Positions 54,109 to 62,435 of a DNA stretch of 64,000 nucleotides are shown here, piece by piece (within the stretch, counting starts at the first letter, position 1; each line of letters begins with the position of its first letter). Source of the DNA: an uncultured bacterium (GTDB lineage Bacteria; Vulcanimicrobiota; Xenobia; Xenobiales; Xenobiaceae). The position numbers and the translations under genes were made by a program. The stretch lies in the NCBI GenBank assembly GCA_934636825.1, contig CAKUBG010000011.1:8253-72252 (forward strand). Reading direction: 5' to 3'. The notes beneath the pieces are model-generated. The model did not search any database. It worked only from the letters and a program-made list of their open reading frames with translations, and was not told the origin of the DNA.

Positions 54109-55446
54109 ATGTTTGAATCTCTTTCAGAGCGGCTTAATGACATTTTCAAAAAGATATCAGGCCGCGGAAAGCTTTCAGAAGAAGACGTAAACGAAGCTCT
54201 GCGGGAAGTGCGTCGCGCCCTCCTGGAAGCTGACGTGAGTCTTCCTGTAGTAAAAGAGTTTATCTCCAACATACGTGAGCGTGCAGTCGGTGAAGAGCTC
54301 ATTAAGAGCATGACTCCGGCTCAACAAGTGATCAGATATGTACGCGACGAGCTCATTTCTCTCATGGGCGGCGAAGCGGCTAAGCTCACTTTTGCCTCGA
54401 AAGCTCCGACCGTTTTTATGGTTTGTGGTCTCAACGGTGCTGGTAAAACTACCAGCGCTGCCAAGTTGGCCTCTTACTTGAGAGGTTCCGGCCATCATCC
54501 TCTACTGGCTGCCACCGACGTATACAGACCAGCAGCTATTCAACAGCTCGAGGTCTTGGCTAAACAGATCAGCGTTCCCGTTTTCAAATTGGAAGGTTGC
54601 CAGGATCCGGTAGAAATTACTTCCGAAGCTGTAGCCAAAGCCAAAGATTTAGGCAGAGACGTGGTCATTATTGACACCGCCGGCCGCTTGAATATTGACA
54701 GTGAGCTGATGGAAGAGCTTAAGAAACAGCGCGATGCCGTCTCTCCAGATGAGATTTTGTTAGTAGTCGATGCCATGACTGGTCAGGACGCTGTCAATGT
54801 TGCTCGAGATTTTAACGATCTTTTGGGCATTACCGGTGTGATTATGACCAAACTGGACGGAGACGCCCGCGGCGGTGCAGCTATTTCCGTGCGTAAAGTT
54901 ACCGGTGCTCCTCTCAAATTTGTGGGTACCAGTGAGCGTCTCAGTGGCTTGGAGCCCTTCCACCCCGACCGTATGGCCGGTCGCATTTTGGGTATGGGTG
55001 ATGTTCTCAGCCTTATAGAAAAAGCCGAACAGACTCTGGATAAAGAAAAAGCTCAAGAGCTTTCCGAAAGACTTAAACAGAACAAATTCGACTTAAACGA
55101 TCTCTTAGATCAGATGCAGCAGATTCGCCGCATGGGACCTATTAAAGATATTATTAAAATGCTGCCCGGAGTGGGCCGTGCTTTGGATGATATTCCCATC
55201 GGCGAGAAGGAAATCAGACGCGTCGAGTCTATTATTCTTTCTATGACCCCCAAAGAGAGGCGCAATCCCGAGATTCTTGACGCCTCCCGCAAACGTCGTA
55301 TAGCCAAAGGCTCAGGTAGCGACGTAGCTGCCGTCAATGCTATTCTCAAGCAATACAACGAGCTGAGAAAGTTCATGAAGAGCATAGGCGGTTTGGCTAA
55401 GGGTAAGAAAGGCAGGAAGCTAGGCTTCTTTAGGCTTCCTTTCTAA
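54109..55446 (+). CDS. ffh: Signal recognition particle protein Ffh
   Basis: 445 residues. N domain, G domain with CGLNGAGKTTSAAKLA (G1), DTAGRLNID (G3), TKLDGDARGGAA (G4) and GTSERLSGLEPFHPDRMAGRILGMGD, then a Met-rich M domain (LLDQMQQIRRMGPIKDIIKMLPG, RRNPEILDASRKRRIAKGSG) that binds 4.5S RNA and signal sequences. GTPase that targets membrane proteins to FtsY. Upstream of rpsP as in many Firmicutes, though no ylxM is present before it. Confidence 0.96.
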   Translation: MFESLSERLNDIFKKISGRGKLSEEDVNEALREVRRALLEADVSLPVVKEFISNIRERAVGEELIKSMTPAQQVIRYVRDELISLMGGEAAKLTFASKAPTVFMVCGLNGAGKTTSAAKLASYLRGSGHHPLLAATDVYRPAAIQQLEVLAKQISVPVFKLEGCQDPVEITSEAVAKAKDLGRDVVIIDTAGRLNIDSELMEELKKQRDAVSPDEILLVVDAMTGQDAVNVARDFNDLLGITGVIMTKLDGDARGGAAISVRKVTGAPLKFVGTSERLSGLEPFHPDRMAGRILGMGDVLSLIEKAEQTLDKEKAQELSERLKQNKFDLNDLLDQMQQIRRMGPIKDIIKMLPGVGRALDDIPIGEKEIRRVESIILSMTPKERRNPEILDASRKRRIAKGSGSDVAAVNAILKQYNELRKFMKSIGGLAKGKKGRKLGFFRLPF

Positions 55447-55635
55447 GACTGCCTCTAAGGCCGGTTCCTTCTCTGCCGGTCTTACGCAGCACAAGTTTTA
55501 GCGCTTCAGCAAAAGCGCCCATAAGGTTTCTGTCGAAATAGTCTTTCACTTCGGAAAAGATAATTCGGCGGGTTTAAGAGCGAAAATTCTTCGCCGAGCA
55601 CAGACTCTTGACTTCCGCCGGGAGAGTGCTGAAAT

Positions 55636-55664
55636 TTCACTAACAATTGCTAATAGCAGATAAT
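55636..55664 (+). promoter_or_regulatory. Possible promoter of the rpsP operon
   Basis: TTCACT, 17 bases, GATAAT. If used, the start would be near 55671, at the edge of the AGGAGG ribosome site, leaving almost no leader. An upstream hairpin TCGGCG/CGCCGA (55567-55597) may belong to a leader from another promoter. Confidence 0.35.
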
Positions 55665-55686
55665 CACCACAGGAGGCACCCCATCA

Positions 55687-56004
55687 ATGGTACGCATTAG
55701 ACTTCGTAGAGTAGGACGCAAGAAACAGGCTAGCTACCGCATCGTAGCTGCTGACGCTAGATGTCCCCGCGACGGTCGTTTCATTGAGATTCTTGGGCAC
55801 TACAACCCTCGCACCAATCCCCCCACAGTCGTTATGAAATCCGACCGCGTCAAGGCCTGGCTCTCTAACGGCGCCCAGCCTACCGACTCCGTCCGCGGCT
55901 TGCTCGTAAGCAGCGGTTTGTGGAAGGAATTCTACGGTACCGATTACGTTTATCCCGCTCCTAAGGCTGCAGAGGCTAAGGAAGAAGCTGCTCCCGAAGC
56001 CTAG
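55687..56004 (+). CDS. rpsP: Ribosomal protein S16
   Basis: 105 residues, strong AGGAGG site. S16 signature MVRIRLRRVGRKKQASYRIV, DARCPRDGRFIEILGHYNP and KSDRVKAWLSNGAQPTD. Binds 16S rRNA in the 30S subunit. The last ~25 residues are an Ala/Glu-rich extension (APKAAEAKEEAAPEA). First gene of rpsP-khpA. Confidence 0.97.
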   Translation: MVRIRLRRVGRKKQASYRIVAADARCPRDGRFIEILGHYNPRTNPPTVVMKSDRVKAWLSNGAQPTDSVRGLLVSSGLWKEFYGTDYVYPAPKAAEAKEEAAPEA

Positions 56005-56064
56005 TATTTTCCCCACTCCTTTTACTGCAAAGTAAGAGTTTTTGTTGAGGAGAGGAGAGTCGCC

Positions 56065-56292
56065 ATGAAAGGCTTGCTGGAGTATCTGGCCCGCCAACTC
56101 GTCGATTGTCCCGATCAGGTTGAAGTCCGTGAGCTTCAAGGAGAGCGCTCAACTATTTTAGAGTTGAGAGTTGCTCCGGAAGATATGGGCAAGGTTATAG
56201 GTCGGCAGGGTAAAACCGCCCAAGCGATCCGTACGCTGGTAAAAGCTGCAGGAACTCGTGAAGGCAAACGGGTTATGGTGGAAATAATCTAG
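56065..56292 (+). CDS. khpA: KhpA RNA-binding KH-domain protein
   Basis: 75 residues, GAGGAGAG site. The KH GxxG loop is VIGRQGKTAQAIRTL. KhpA pairs with KhpB/EloR to bind RNA and affects cell elongation and division in Firmicutes. Co-transcribed with rpsP; a terminator follows before rimM. Confidence 0.92.
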   Translation: MKGLLEYLARQLVDCPDQVEVRELQGERSTILELRVAPEDMGKVIGRQGKTAQAIRTLVKAAGTREGKRVMVEII

Positions 56293-56297
56293 TTGGT

Positions 56298-56338
56298 AAA
56301 ACCGGCGCCATAATACTTGTGCCGCCGGTTTTTTTTCT
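56298..56338 (+). terminator. Intrinsic terminator between khpA and rimM
   Basis: AAACCGGCG pairs with CGCCGGTTT around a 15-base loop, followed by TTTTTTTCTTTT. The rimM ATG lies 17 bases further on, so rimM-trmD are partly uncoupled from rpsP-khpA. Confidence 0.9.
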
Positions 56339-56354
56339 TTTCTAGTAGGTAAAT

Positions 56355-56894
56355 ATGCAAGAACAGCAGACCAAGGGCCTTAGGCCCCAAGAATTCGTGG
56401 CCATTGCCTCTGTTTTGACTTCTTTTGGAGTACGCGGCGAAATAAAAGCTCGTATCTTAACTGATTTTCCGGAACGCTTCAAAAAAACTAAAGAAGTTTA
56501 CTTAGTTGCCAAAAACGGAGAGTACAGCCGTCACACTTTACAAAATTCGCGCTTTCACCAAAATTATATTTTGTTAAAGCTTAGCGGTATCGATTCTCCA
56601 GAAGAGATAGCTCGCTACCGTGATTGGTCAATAAGTGTGACTCCTGACAATTTAGTTCCCTTGGAAGAAGGCGAATATTGGCACTTCCAGTTGAAGGGAC
56701 TGAAAGTTGTTGATCAGCATGGTGCATATCGAGGCCGTGTCTTCGATATTTACTCTTATCCCGGTTGCGATCAATACGCCGTACGTGATGAAGAGGGCCA
56801 TGAGCTCGTAATACCGGCTGTAGAGCGTTTTATCAAGAAAGTAGATTTAGATAACGGCTGCCTTATGGTTGAACTCCCCGAAGAGGAAGCTTAA
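56355..56894 (+). CDS. rimM: Ribosome maturation factor RimM
   Basis: 179 residues. N-terminal barrel IASVLTSFGVRGEIKARIL and C-terminal PRC-barrel (EGEYWHFQLKGLKVVDQHG) of RimM, with NLVPLEEGEYW. Assists 30S head assembly with S19. The stop codon is immediately followed by the trmD start (ATG at 56895). Confidence 0.95.
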   Translation: MQEQQTKGLRPQEFVAIASVLTSFGVRGEIKARILTDFPERFKKTKEVYLVAKNGEYSRHTLQNSRFHQNYILLKLSGIDSPEEIARYRDWSISVTPDNLVPLEEGEYWHFQLKGLKVVDQHGAYRGRVFDIYSYPGCDQYAVRDEEGHELVIPAVERFIKKVDLDNGCLMVELPEEEA

Positions 56895-57629
56895 ATGCGC
56901 CTGGATATTATCACCCTTTTTCCTGAGATGTTTGCTCCGCTGTATACTAGCATTCCCGCTCGCGCCCAGAAACGTGGTTTAGTAGAGCTGGGATTGGTTG
57001 ATTTGCGTGCTTACGGAACAGGACGTCACTTTCAAACAGATGATGTTCCTTACGGAGGCGGCAGCGGTATGGTCATGCAACCCGAGCCTTTGGGGCGAGC
57101 TATAGATGACATTCCTAAATCAGCCGAGGGAGCTCATATAATTTATCTCTCCCCTCAAGGACAGAGATTGACTCAGAAAAAAGTCGAAGAACTGACCAAT
57201 TTTCATAAACATATTATTATGATTTGCGGCCACTACGAAGGCATAGACGAGCGTATTTTACAAAAGTATGTAGACGAAGAGATTTCCTTGGGAGACTTTG
57301 TTATTTCTGGTGGCGAGTTGGCCTCTATGGTGGTGGCCGATGCCATTATAAGACTGGTTCCTGGGGTGATAGATGCCGATTCAGCCAAAAACGAATCGTT
57401 TAGCACCGGAATCTTAGATTACCCTTATTACACCAGGCCTCTAAATTACCAAGGCATGGAAGTTCCTTCGGTACTTACCAGTGGAGATCATAAAAAGATT
57501 GCCAAATGGAGACGTCAGCAAGCTCTTTTAAATACAGCTCGAAAACGTCCCGATTTGCTGGAAGGTCATAAGCTGACTCAGGAAGAGCAAGAATTTTTGG
57601 CCCACTCTTTACCAAAGGAGTCTACCTAA
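56895..57629 (+). CDS. trmD: tRNA (guanine37-N1) methyltransferase TrmD
   Basis: 244 residues. SPOUT motifs: LDIITLFPEMFAPLY, QTDDVPYGGGSGMVMQPEPL, YLSPQGQRLTQKK, CGHYEGIDERI and GDFVISGGELASMVV (trefoil-knot SAM site). Makes m1G37 in tRNA to prevent frameshifting. No stop-to-start gap with rimM, so translation is coupled. Its 3' region carries structured element A. Confidence 0.96.
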   Translation: MRLDIITLFPEMFAPLYTSIPARAQKRGLVELGLVDLRAYGTGRHFQTDDVPYGGGSGMVMQPEPLGRAIDDIPKSAEGAHIIYLSPQGQRLTQKKVEELTNFHKHIIMICGHYEGIDERILQKYVDEEISLGDFVISGGELASMVVADAIIRLVPGVIDADSAKNESFSTGILDYPYYTRPLNYQGMEVPSVLTSGDHKKIAKWRRQQALLNTARKRPDLLEGHKLTQEEQEFLAHSLPKEST

Positions 57630-57654
57630 CTTAACTGTTCTTAATTATTAAAAA

Positions 57655-57684
57655 TACCGTGTGACGCACGGAAATTTACGCTTG
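57655..57684 (+). repeat. Structured element, copy A (3' of trmD)
   Basis: Thirty bases starting TACCGTG, with hairpin CCGTG-TGACG-CACGG followed by AAATTTACGCTTG. It shares 26 of 30 bases with copy B at 58093; two of the four differences fall in the hairpin loop and none in the stem. Confidence 0.75.
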
Positions 57685-57784
57685 TGGAGAGTGCGTAGGC
57701 GCTGTTGCTCCTTAGAACAACAATGCTGCTCTCGTAGAAACAAGAAGCCCCCGCCTATGTGTAAGGGAGCGCGTTCATTCTAAG

Positions 57785-57835
57785 TGGGCTTCTGATAAGC
57801 CCGCCAAAAAGTAGGCAGTTTTAGCCCATTTTTTT
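57785..57835 (+). terminator. Terminator with alternative folding downstream of trmD
   Basis: TGGGCT (57785-57790) can pair with AGCCCA (57823-57828), followed by seven T. A competing hairpin GGGCTT/AAGCCC uses the same left arm. This layout suggests a regulated terminator for the transcript that includes copy A. Confidence 0.5.
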
Positions 57836-57957
57836 GACACTTTCCCTATTTTCACACAGGGAGAGCGTGTATAAGCGGAGTTACAAAAGGAGGAAATTTC
57901 CTTTTTGGCTCCGGTCTGCTGCCTCCACAGTTTAGCCTGTCCAAAAGGGCTTATCTA

Positions 57958-57986
57958 TTGATTTTTTTAGCCCCGTCTGGTAAAAT
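57958..57986 (+). promoter_or_regulatory. Sigma-70-type promoter of rplS
   Basis: TTGATT (57958-57963), 17-base spacer, TAAAAT (57981-57986). Predicted start near 57993, giving a leader of about 300 bases before the rplS ATG at 58296. Confidence 0.65.
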
Positions 57987-57992
57987 ATTCGA

Positions 57993-58295
57993 GTTCTGCT
58001 GTAGGCTGTTTTTAGGTCAGCTTAAGCCTGCCGTATTGGTGCGGATAAGGTTGGCAGGACGTATTTAGTCAGCGTTGAACCCGCTCGGCGAGTACCGTGA
58101 GACACACGGGAATCTACGCTTGAGTAGAGCGGCTGTCAGTTTTCCTCCGCGAGAGAAGAGGAAACGTTGCCGTTCGTTGAGCCAGTAATTCCCCTGGTTT
58201 CAGCCGTGGGGAGTGTCAATTGTGAGCAGGCTATAGCCAACAGGGATAGTATCCCCCAGAGGCAAGCAAGATTCGTTAAGAGAAGGATATCCACC
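57993..58295 (+). ncRNA. Putative structured rplS leader RNA
   Basis: About 300 bases without an ORF. It contains a strong hairpin CCTGCC/GGCAGG (58027-58058) and a three-way junction built on copy B: outer stem CCGCT (58081-58085) with AGCGG (58128-58132), hairpin CCGTG/CACGG (58095-58109) and hairpin CTAC/GTAG (58114-58127). Then TTTCCTC/GAGGAAA and further short stems. No match to a named riboswitch could be made by eye. Probable role: autogenous control by L19 or transcription attenuation (inference). Confidence 0.4.
58093..58122 (+). repeat. Structured element, copy B (rplS leader)
   Basis: Thirty bases with hairpin CCGTG-AGACA-CACGG, then GAATCTACGCTTG; 26 of 30 bases identical to copy A at 57655. 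Within an outer stem it forms part of a three-way junction. Confidence 0.75.
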
Positions 58296-58646
58296 ATGGA
58301 TCTGATCAAGAGTATTGAGCGCGAGCAAATGAAAAAAGAATTTCCCAGCTTTGGCCCTGGCGACACCGTAAAGGCTTGGTTGAAGGTTATCGAAGGCGGA
58401 AAAGAGCGCTTCCAGGCTTTCGAAGGCGTTTGCATCAAGAGAGGCAACTCCGGTCTTAAAGAGAGTTTCACTCTTCGCAAAATTTCCGGCGGTGTAGGCG
58501 TAGAGAGAACCATTTTGGTGCACAGCCCCCGCTTAGACAGAGTAGAAGTTATTCGTCACGGCGCCGTACGCCGCGCTCGTTTGTTCTACCTCCGCGACCT
58601 CGTTGGTAAGAAGGCTCGCGTAAAAGAGAGACGTGTAAACCGCTAA
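58296..58646 (+). CDS. rplS: Ribosomal protein L19
   Basis: 116 residues from the ATG at 58296 (GAAGGAT upstream); an in-frame extension to 58167 is an artefact. L19 signature: FGPGDTVKAWLKVIEGGKER, FEGVCIKRGNSGLKESFTLR and RRARLFYLRDLVGKKARVKE. Located at the 30S-50S interface. Preceded by its own promoter and leader, so it can be expressed independently of trmD. Followed by two terminators in tandem. Confidence 0.97.
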   Translation: MDLIKSIEREQMKKEFPSFGPGDTVKAWLKVIEGGKERFQAFEGVCIKRGNSGLKESFTLRKISGGVGVERTILVHSPRLDRVEVIRHGAVRRARLFYLRDLVGKKARVKERRVNR

Positions 58647-58691
58647 TTCCCCCACATTCTGGTAGGGATTGCCAAGTTTTGCCAACATCAA

Positions 58692-58742
58692 TGCCGCAGA
58701 GAGTGGAGAGAGTTTTCCCGCCGTTCGCTGCGGTATTTTTTT
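58692..58742 (+). terminator. Terminator after rplS, first of two
   Basis: TGCCGCAG pairs with CTGCGGTA (one G-U pair), then seven T. Confidence 0.8.
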
Positions 58743-58771
58743 GTGAAGTAAAGCTCCATCGTCAAGTCAAG

Positions 58772-58816
58772 AAACACTCTGCATAGCTGAAAAATTAGCC
58801 GCAGGGTGTTTTTATT
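58772..58816 (+). terminator. Terminator after rplS, second of two
   Basis: AACACTCTGC pairs with GCAGGGTGTT around an 18-base loop (one G-U pair), followed by TTTATTTT. Confidence 0.75.
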
Positions 58817-58870
58817 TTGGGTGCGAAGCTGTACTTCTCAAGTAGTCAAATATGAGTGAAGGTTTTTCCC

Positions 58871-59476
58871 ATGAAAGAAGGGCTGTTACTTTCTATACTT
58901 TACTTTTTAGTTGCTATCAGAATAGCGATTACTGTATTTAATAAGAAAATATCTGCCACTTGGAAAAGTGTAATAAAAGAATATCTTGATTCTTTTATAG
59001 TAGCCGGTGTTGTCGCTTTGTTGCTTATCTCTTATGTAGTTCGCAGCTTCTATATTCCCTCAGAATCGATGCTGCCAACTCTTAAAGTGAATGACTACAT
59101 TTTAGTCAACCGCTTTATCTACAAAATGGCCCTTCCCTCTCGCGGCGAAATTATCGTTTTCCATCCTCCCCATGTGAAAGATCCCGCCAATACCGATTTC
59201 ATTAAACGCGTAGTTGCTTTAGAAAATGATGTGGTAGAAGTAGCTGACGGAGTTCTCTACTTAAACGGTATCCCTATGGATGAGCCTTTTATAAAAGAAC
59301 CTATCGATGCAGATTTCCCCGCTTACCGTGTCCCTAAAGGCCATGTCTTTGTTATGGGAGACAATCGCAATAATTCAGACGATTCCAGATATTGGGGCCC
59401 GCTACCCTTAGAAAATATTGTCGGTAAGGCCTTCGTTATTTTTTCTCCACTTTCTCGTATAGGTTGGCTTAAATAA
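58871..59476 (+). CDS. lepB: Signal peptidase I
   Basis: 201 residues from the ATG at 58871 (GAAGG upstream); a GTG at 58856 is possible. Type II membrane protein: TM helices (~5-22 and 42-60), catalytic Ser66 in IPSESMLPTL, Lys112 in FIKRVVA, and box E GDNRNNSDDSRYWGP. Cleaves Sec signal peptides at the outer face of the inner membrane, serving the many exported proteins in this window. Two N-terminal TMs rather than one are suggested. Confidence 0.96.
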   Translation: MKEGLLLSILYFLVAIRIAITVFNKKISATWKSVIKEYLDSFIVAGVVALLLISYVVRSFYIPSESMLPTLKVNDYILVNRFIYKMALPSRGEIIVFHPPHVKDPANTDFIKRVVALENDVVEVADGVLYLNGIPMDEPFIKEPIDADFPAYRVPKGHVFVMGDNRNNSDDSRYWGPLPLENIVGKAFVIFSPLSRIGWLK

Positions 59477-59529
59477 TCACAACTACATCTGCGTGCTAAA
59501 AGACAAGGTATCAAGGAGAGGATTTTTCC

Positions 59530-60453
59530 ATGGAAGAAAATGCTTCCACACAAAAACAAAGAGGTTTTTCCTGGTTTCCCGGCCATATGCGCAAAGCGCT
59601 GCGTCAGTTGGAAGAGAGCCTGAATTTGGCTGATATTGTTCTTTTGGTAATGGATGCCCGCATACCGGCATCTTCTCGCCAGCCAGATTTGGAAGAGATA
59701 TTGCAGCGCAAGCACAAAGAACTGATCTTTGTTTTAAATAAAACAGACTTAGCTGAAGAAGCGGAAACAAAAAAATGGTTAGCTTGGTTTAAAGCCAACA
59801 ACTTGGCCGCTGTAGCTATGCGTTCTACCGCAGGCAAAGGAGCCGGCCCTTTGGAAGGAGCCATTGCTCGTTTGCGTCGCGGCGTAGAAGAAAAACGCTC
59901 TGCTAAAGGTTTGCGCCCTCGCGATCCGCGTTTGGTAGTCGCTGGCATACCCAATGTAGGCAAATCGTCTTTGTTAAACAGACTAGCAGGCGCCAACCGT
60001 GCCAAAACCGGAGCCAAGCCGGGAGTAACTAGAGGCAGCCAGTGGGTAGCTGTACCCAGCCATTGGCAAATATTAGACTCTCCAGGTATCCTCTATCCTC
60101 GCATAGATACTGTTGAAACTTTAACGGCCTTAGCGGCAGCTAGTTGTGTACGTCACGATGCTATTCCTCTGGAAATGGTAGGCGGCTTGCTGTTGGAGCG
60201 CTTGTGGAATAAGCGCAAGATAAAAAACTTAGTTCCGGATAATTTGGCTAAAAAATGGGAAGTCCAAGAACGCCTTTTACCGGAGCAAATGCTTATAGAT
60301 CTGGCGCAAGCCAAAAACTTCTCCTTAAATAGCCAAGAAGCAGATTTGCCACGTTGCGCTCGTTTTGTGCTAAAGGCTTTTGCTCAAGGCGAAGTTGGCC
60401 CCATCACTTTGGAGGCCGCTCCTCCGCTCCCTTCTTTAAGTGAGCAAGCTTAG
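59530..60453 (+). CDS. rbgA: Ribosome biogenesis GTPase RbgA (YlqF)
   Basis: 307 residues, AAGGAG ribosome site. Circularly permuted GTPase: NKTDLAEE (G4) precedes GIPNVGKSSLLNRLAG (G1) and DSPGILYP (G3). The N-terminus WFPGHMRKALRQLEE fits RbgA, which completes the 50S subunit. It follows lepB in the conserved Firmicutes order. Confidence 0.94.
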   Translation: MEENASTQKQRGFSWFPGHMRKALRQLEESLNLADIVLLVMDARIPASSRQPDLEEILQRKHKELIFVLNKTDLAEEAETKKWLAWFKANNLAAVAMRSTAGKGAGPLEGAIARLRRGVEEKRSAKGLRPRDPRLVVAGIPNVGKSSLLNRLAGANRAKTGAKPGVTRGSQWVAVPSHWQILDSPGILYPRIDTVETLTALAAASCVRHDAIPLEMVGGLLLERLWNKRKIKNLVPDNLAKKWEVQERLLPEQMLIDLAQAKNFSLNSQEADLPRCARFVLKAFAQGEVGPITLEAAPPLPSLSEQA

Positions 60454-60493
60454 ATATGGTAGTTATTACCACAAATTTTTAAACTTATAGGTC

Positions 60494-60526
60494 GGGTCGC
60501 TTTTTTTCAAAAGGAGCGGCCCTTTT
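60494..60526 (+). terminator. Terminator between rbgA and rnhB
   Basis: GGGTCGCT pairs with AGCGGCCC (one G-U), then four T. Confidence 0.65.
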
Positions 60527-60565
60527 CCATATTTTTCAGGCCAATACAGTTAGAAAGGAATAGCT

Positions 60566-61324
60566 ATGCCTCGCATTTCCCTACATTCTGTTCTTCAGAC
60601 TCTGCCTGTAGGCTCTTCTTATGAAGAGAGTCTCAAAATTATGCCTCAGGCTGAAAAATGGCTCACTAAAGAGAAAAAACGCCTTGAGCAAATGTATGCT
60701 TTTCAAGAAAGTTTTTGGCCTATAAATAGCGGAGCTGGCTGTGATGAAGTGGGACGCGGCCCTTTAGCAGGCCCTTTAGTGGCTGCAGCCGTTATCATCC
60801 CTAAACATACTTGGATTCCCGGCCTAAACGACTCCAAAAAACTCAGCGAAGAAGTGCGCGAATTGTTAGTTCCTTGGATAAAAAAATTGACCAATTGGTC
60901 TATTTGTGAGATTTCTTTAGCAGAATTAGATGAAATAAACAATATTAACAGCAGCTCACTCTTAGCTATGCACCGCTCTTTAGACAAACTCAACCCCAAA
61001 GCCGAGTTTGTTTTTATTGATGGTCGCTCAGAAATGCCTAATTGTCCTGTGCCACAAGCAGCTCTTATCAAAGGTGACTCCCGTATTCCGGCCATTGCCG
61101 CCGCTTCTATTATTGCTAAAGTTTATCGAGATCACTTACTAGACGAAGCCCACAACCAATGGCCACAATATCAATTTAAAGAGAATAAAGGTTACGGCAC
61201 TGCTGCTCATATGCAAGCTTTGCATAAATTCGGCCCTTGTCCTTACCACCGACGCAGTTTTGCTCCCATTAAGCAACTTCTAGAGTCATCTCAAGCTCTT
61301 CCCGAACAAGCCGTTCTATTTTAA
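60566..61324 (+). CDS. rnhB: Ribonuclease HII
   Basis: 252 residues, AAAGGAA upstream. RNase HII motif GCDEVGRGPLAGPLVAAAVI (Asp60, Glu61), FIDGRSEMP with the third Asp, and GDSRIPAIAAASIIAKVYRD. A ~55-residue N-terminal helical extension precedes the catalytic domain, as in some Firmicutes RnhB. Removes RNA primers and single ribonucleotides from DNA. Confidence 0.95.
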   Translation: MPRISLHSVLQTLPVGSSYEESLKIMPQAEKWLTKEKKRLEQMYAFQESFWPINSGAGCDEVGRGPLAGPLVAAAVIIPKHTWIPGLNDSKKLSEEVRELLVPWIKKLTNWSICEISLAELDEINNINSSSLLAMHRSLDKLNPKAEFVFIDGRSEMPNCPVPQAALIKGDSRIPAIAAASIIAKVYRDHLLDEAHNQWPQYQFKENKGYGTAAHMQALHKFGPCPYHRRSFAPIKQLLESSQALPEQAVLF

Positions 61325-61350
61325 AAAGTATAACAAAAAATAGCCCTTCC

Positions 61351-61379
61351 TTCCCAAGTTTCTGTAGCTATGGTATAAT
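61351..61379 (+). promoter_or_regulatory. Promoter of the tyrosine recombinase gene (extended -10)
   Basis: TTCCCA (61351-61356), 17-base spacer, TGG-TATAAT (TATAAT at 61374-61379) with an extended -10 TG. Transcription should start near 61386, 30 bases before the GTG. Confidence 0.65.
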
Positions 61380-61415
61380 TTTAGAGCTTTTTGCAGCTGC
61401 TAAAGTGAGGATTTT

Positions 61416-62384
61416 GTGAATATGACTGAGCAAACCGGCCAAGCTTCTGAGCGTTCAAAATCGTCTCAAGCTAGTTTAGAAAAAGCGCGCAACTGGTATA
61501 TAGATGATTTTGTGCGCTACATTACCGTAGAACGCAACTTAGCTAAACGCACCGTTATTGAATATCACGACGATCTAGCCATATTCTTAAAATATTTTCA
61601 GCCTCTCTTCGAAGATGGTCTCACTTTAGGGTCAATCGACATAAATACTATTAGTGACTTTTTAGCCGATTTAAAGCTCAACCACAACTACGAAGCTTCC
61701 AGTTTAAATCGCAAAATTGCCTGTTTAAAAAGCTATTTCAGCTTCTTAGAATTGTATGGCTATATCCCCGATTCACCTATGGACAAGTTCAAAAGCGTCA
61801 AAGAAGGACGCGTCTTGCCTAAAGTGCTCAGTCAAGATGACGTAAGCAAAATTTTAGCTTATGCCCACAGTCAATCTGATCCGGGTGGAGATTGGAAAGC
61901 CTACCGCAATACAGCCATTTTGGAGTTATTTTACGCTACAGGCATGCGCTTAGCCGAGCTTACCAGCTTAAATTTGTCTGATCTTAATTTTGATGACTAT
62001 TCGATACGTATTACCGGTAAAGGTAACAAACAGCGTATTGTCTTTATGAATCAAAGCTCTATAGATGCGCTAAAAGTCTATTTAGAAGCCCGTCCCAACA
62101 CAAAAGATTCTGCTATATTTCTCAATAGATTCTACAGCCGTTTGTCGCGCCGCGCCGTTGAAATTCTCTTTGACAAACTTAAAGAGGAAGCCGGCGTTTT
62201 CAAAAATGCTTCTCCCCATACTATGCGCCATTCTTTTGCCACCCATTTATTAGAAGGCGGCGCCGATTTAGTCACTATAAAAGAGCTTTTAGGTCATGCC
62301 AGCCTTTCCACTACTCAAGTTTATACAAACTTATCCAGAGTAACTATGCGCGGCGTCTATGACAAGAGCCATCCGCGTCAATAA
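61416..62384 (+). CDS. XerC/XerD-type tyrosine recombinase
   Basis: 322 residues, GTG start with GAGG upstream; ATG at 61422 is alternative. N-terminal SAM-like domain (RYITVERNLAKRTVIEYHDD) and catalytic domain with Arg (TGMRLAELTSL), Lys (GKGNKQRIV), His-xx-Arg (HTMRHSFATHL), His (LLGHASLSTTQ) and Tyr (VYTNLS). Likely resolves chromosome dimers at dif rather than being a phage integrase: there is no att site, prophage gene or tRNA nearby. No dif-like sequence was recognised in the window. Confidence 0.9.
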   Translation: MNMTEQTGQASERSKSSQASLEKARNWYIDDFVRYITVERNLAKRTVIEYHDDLAIFLKYFQPLFEDGLTLGSIDINTISDFLADLKLNHNYEASSLNRKIACLKSYFSFLELYGYIPDSPMDKFKSVKEGRVLPKVLSQDDVSKILAYAHSQSDPGGDWKAYRNTAILELFYATGMRLAELTSLNLSDLNFDDYSIRITGKGNKQRIVFMNQSSIDALKVYLEARPNTKDSAIFLNRFYSRLSRRAVEILFDKLKEEAGVFKNASPHTMRHSFATHLLEGGADLVTIKELLGHASLSTTQVYTNLSRVTMRGVYDKSHPRQ

Positions 62385-62435
62385 ACATAAGCCTAGCAAA
62401 CTAATAAACTACATTTACATATTTTAGGTGAAAAA

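Noticed and set aside
57630..58295. RNase P RNA, tmRNA, SRP RNA or 6S RNA
   Set aside because: I searched by eye for the conserved RNase P GAGGAAAGTCC core, the tmRNA ends and the SRP GGAAGCAGCC motif; none is there. 6S RNA cannot be excluded by sequence alone.
61416..62384. Phage or integron integrase
   Set aside because: Housekeeping XerC/D size and motifs; no tRNA, att repeats or phage genes nearby.
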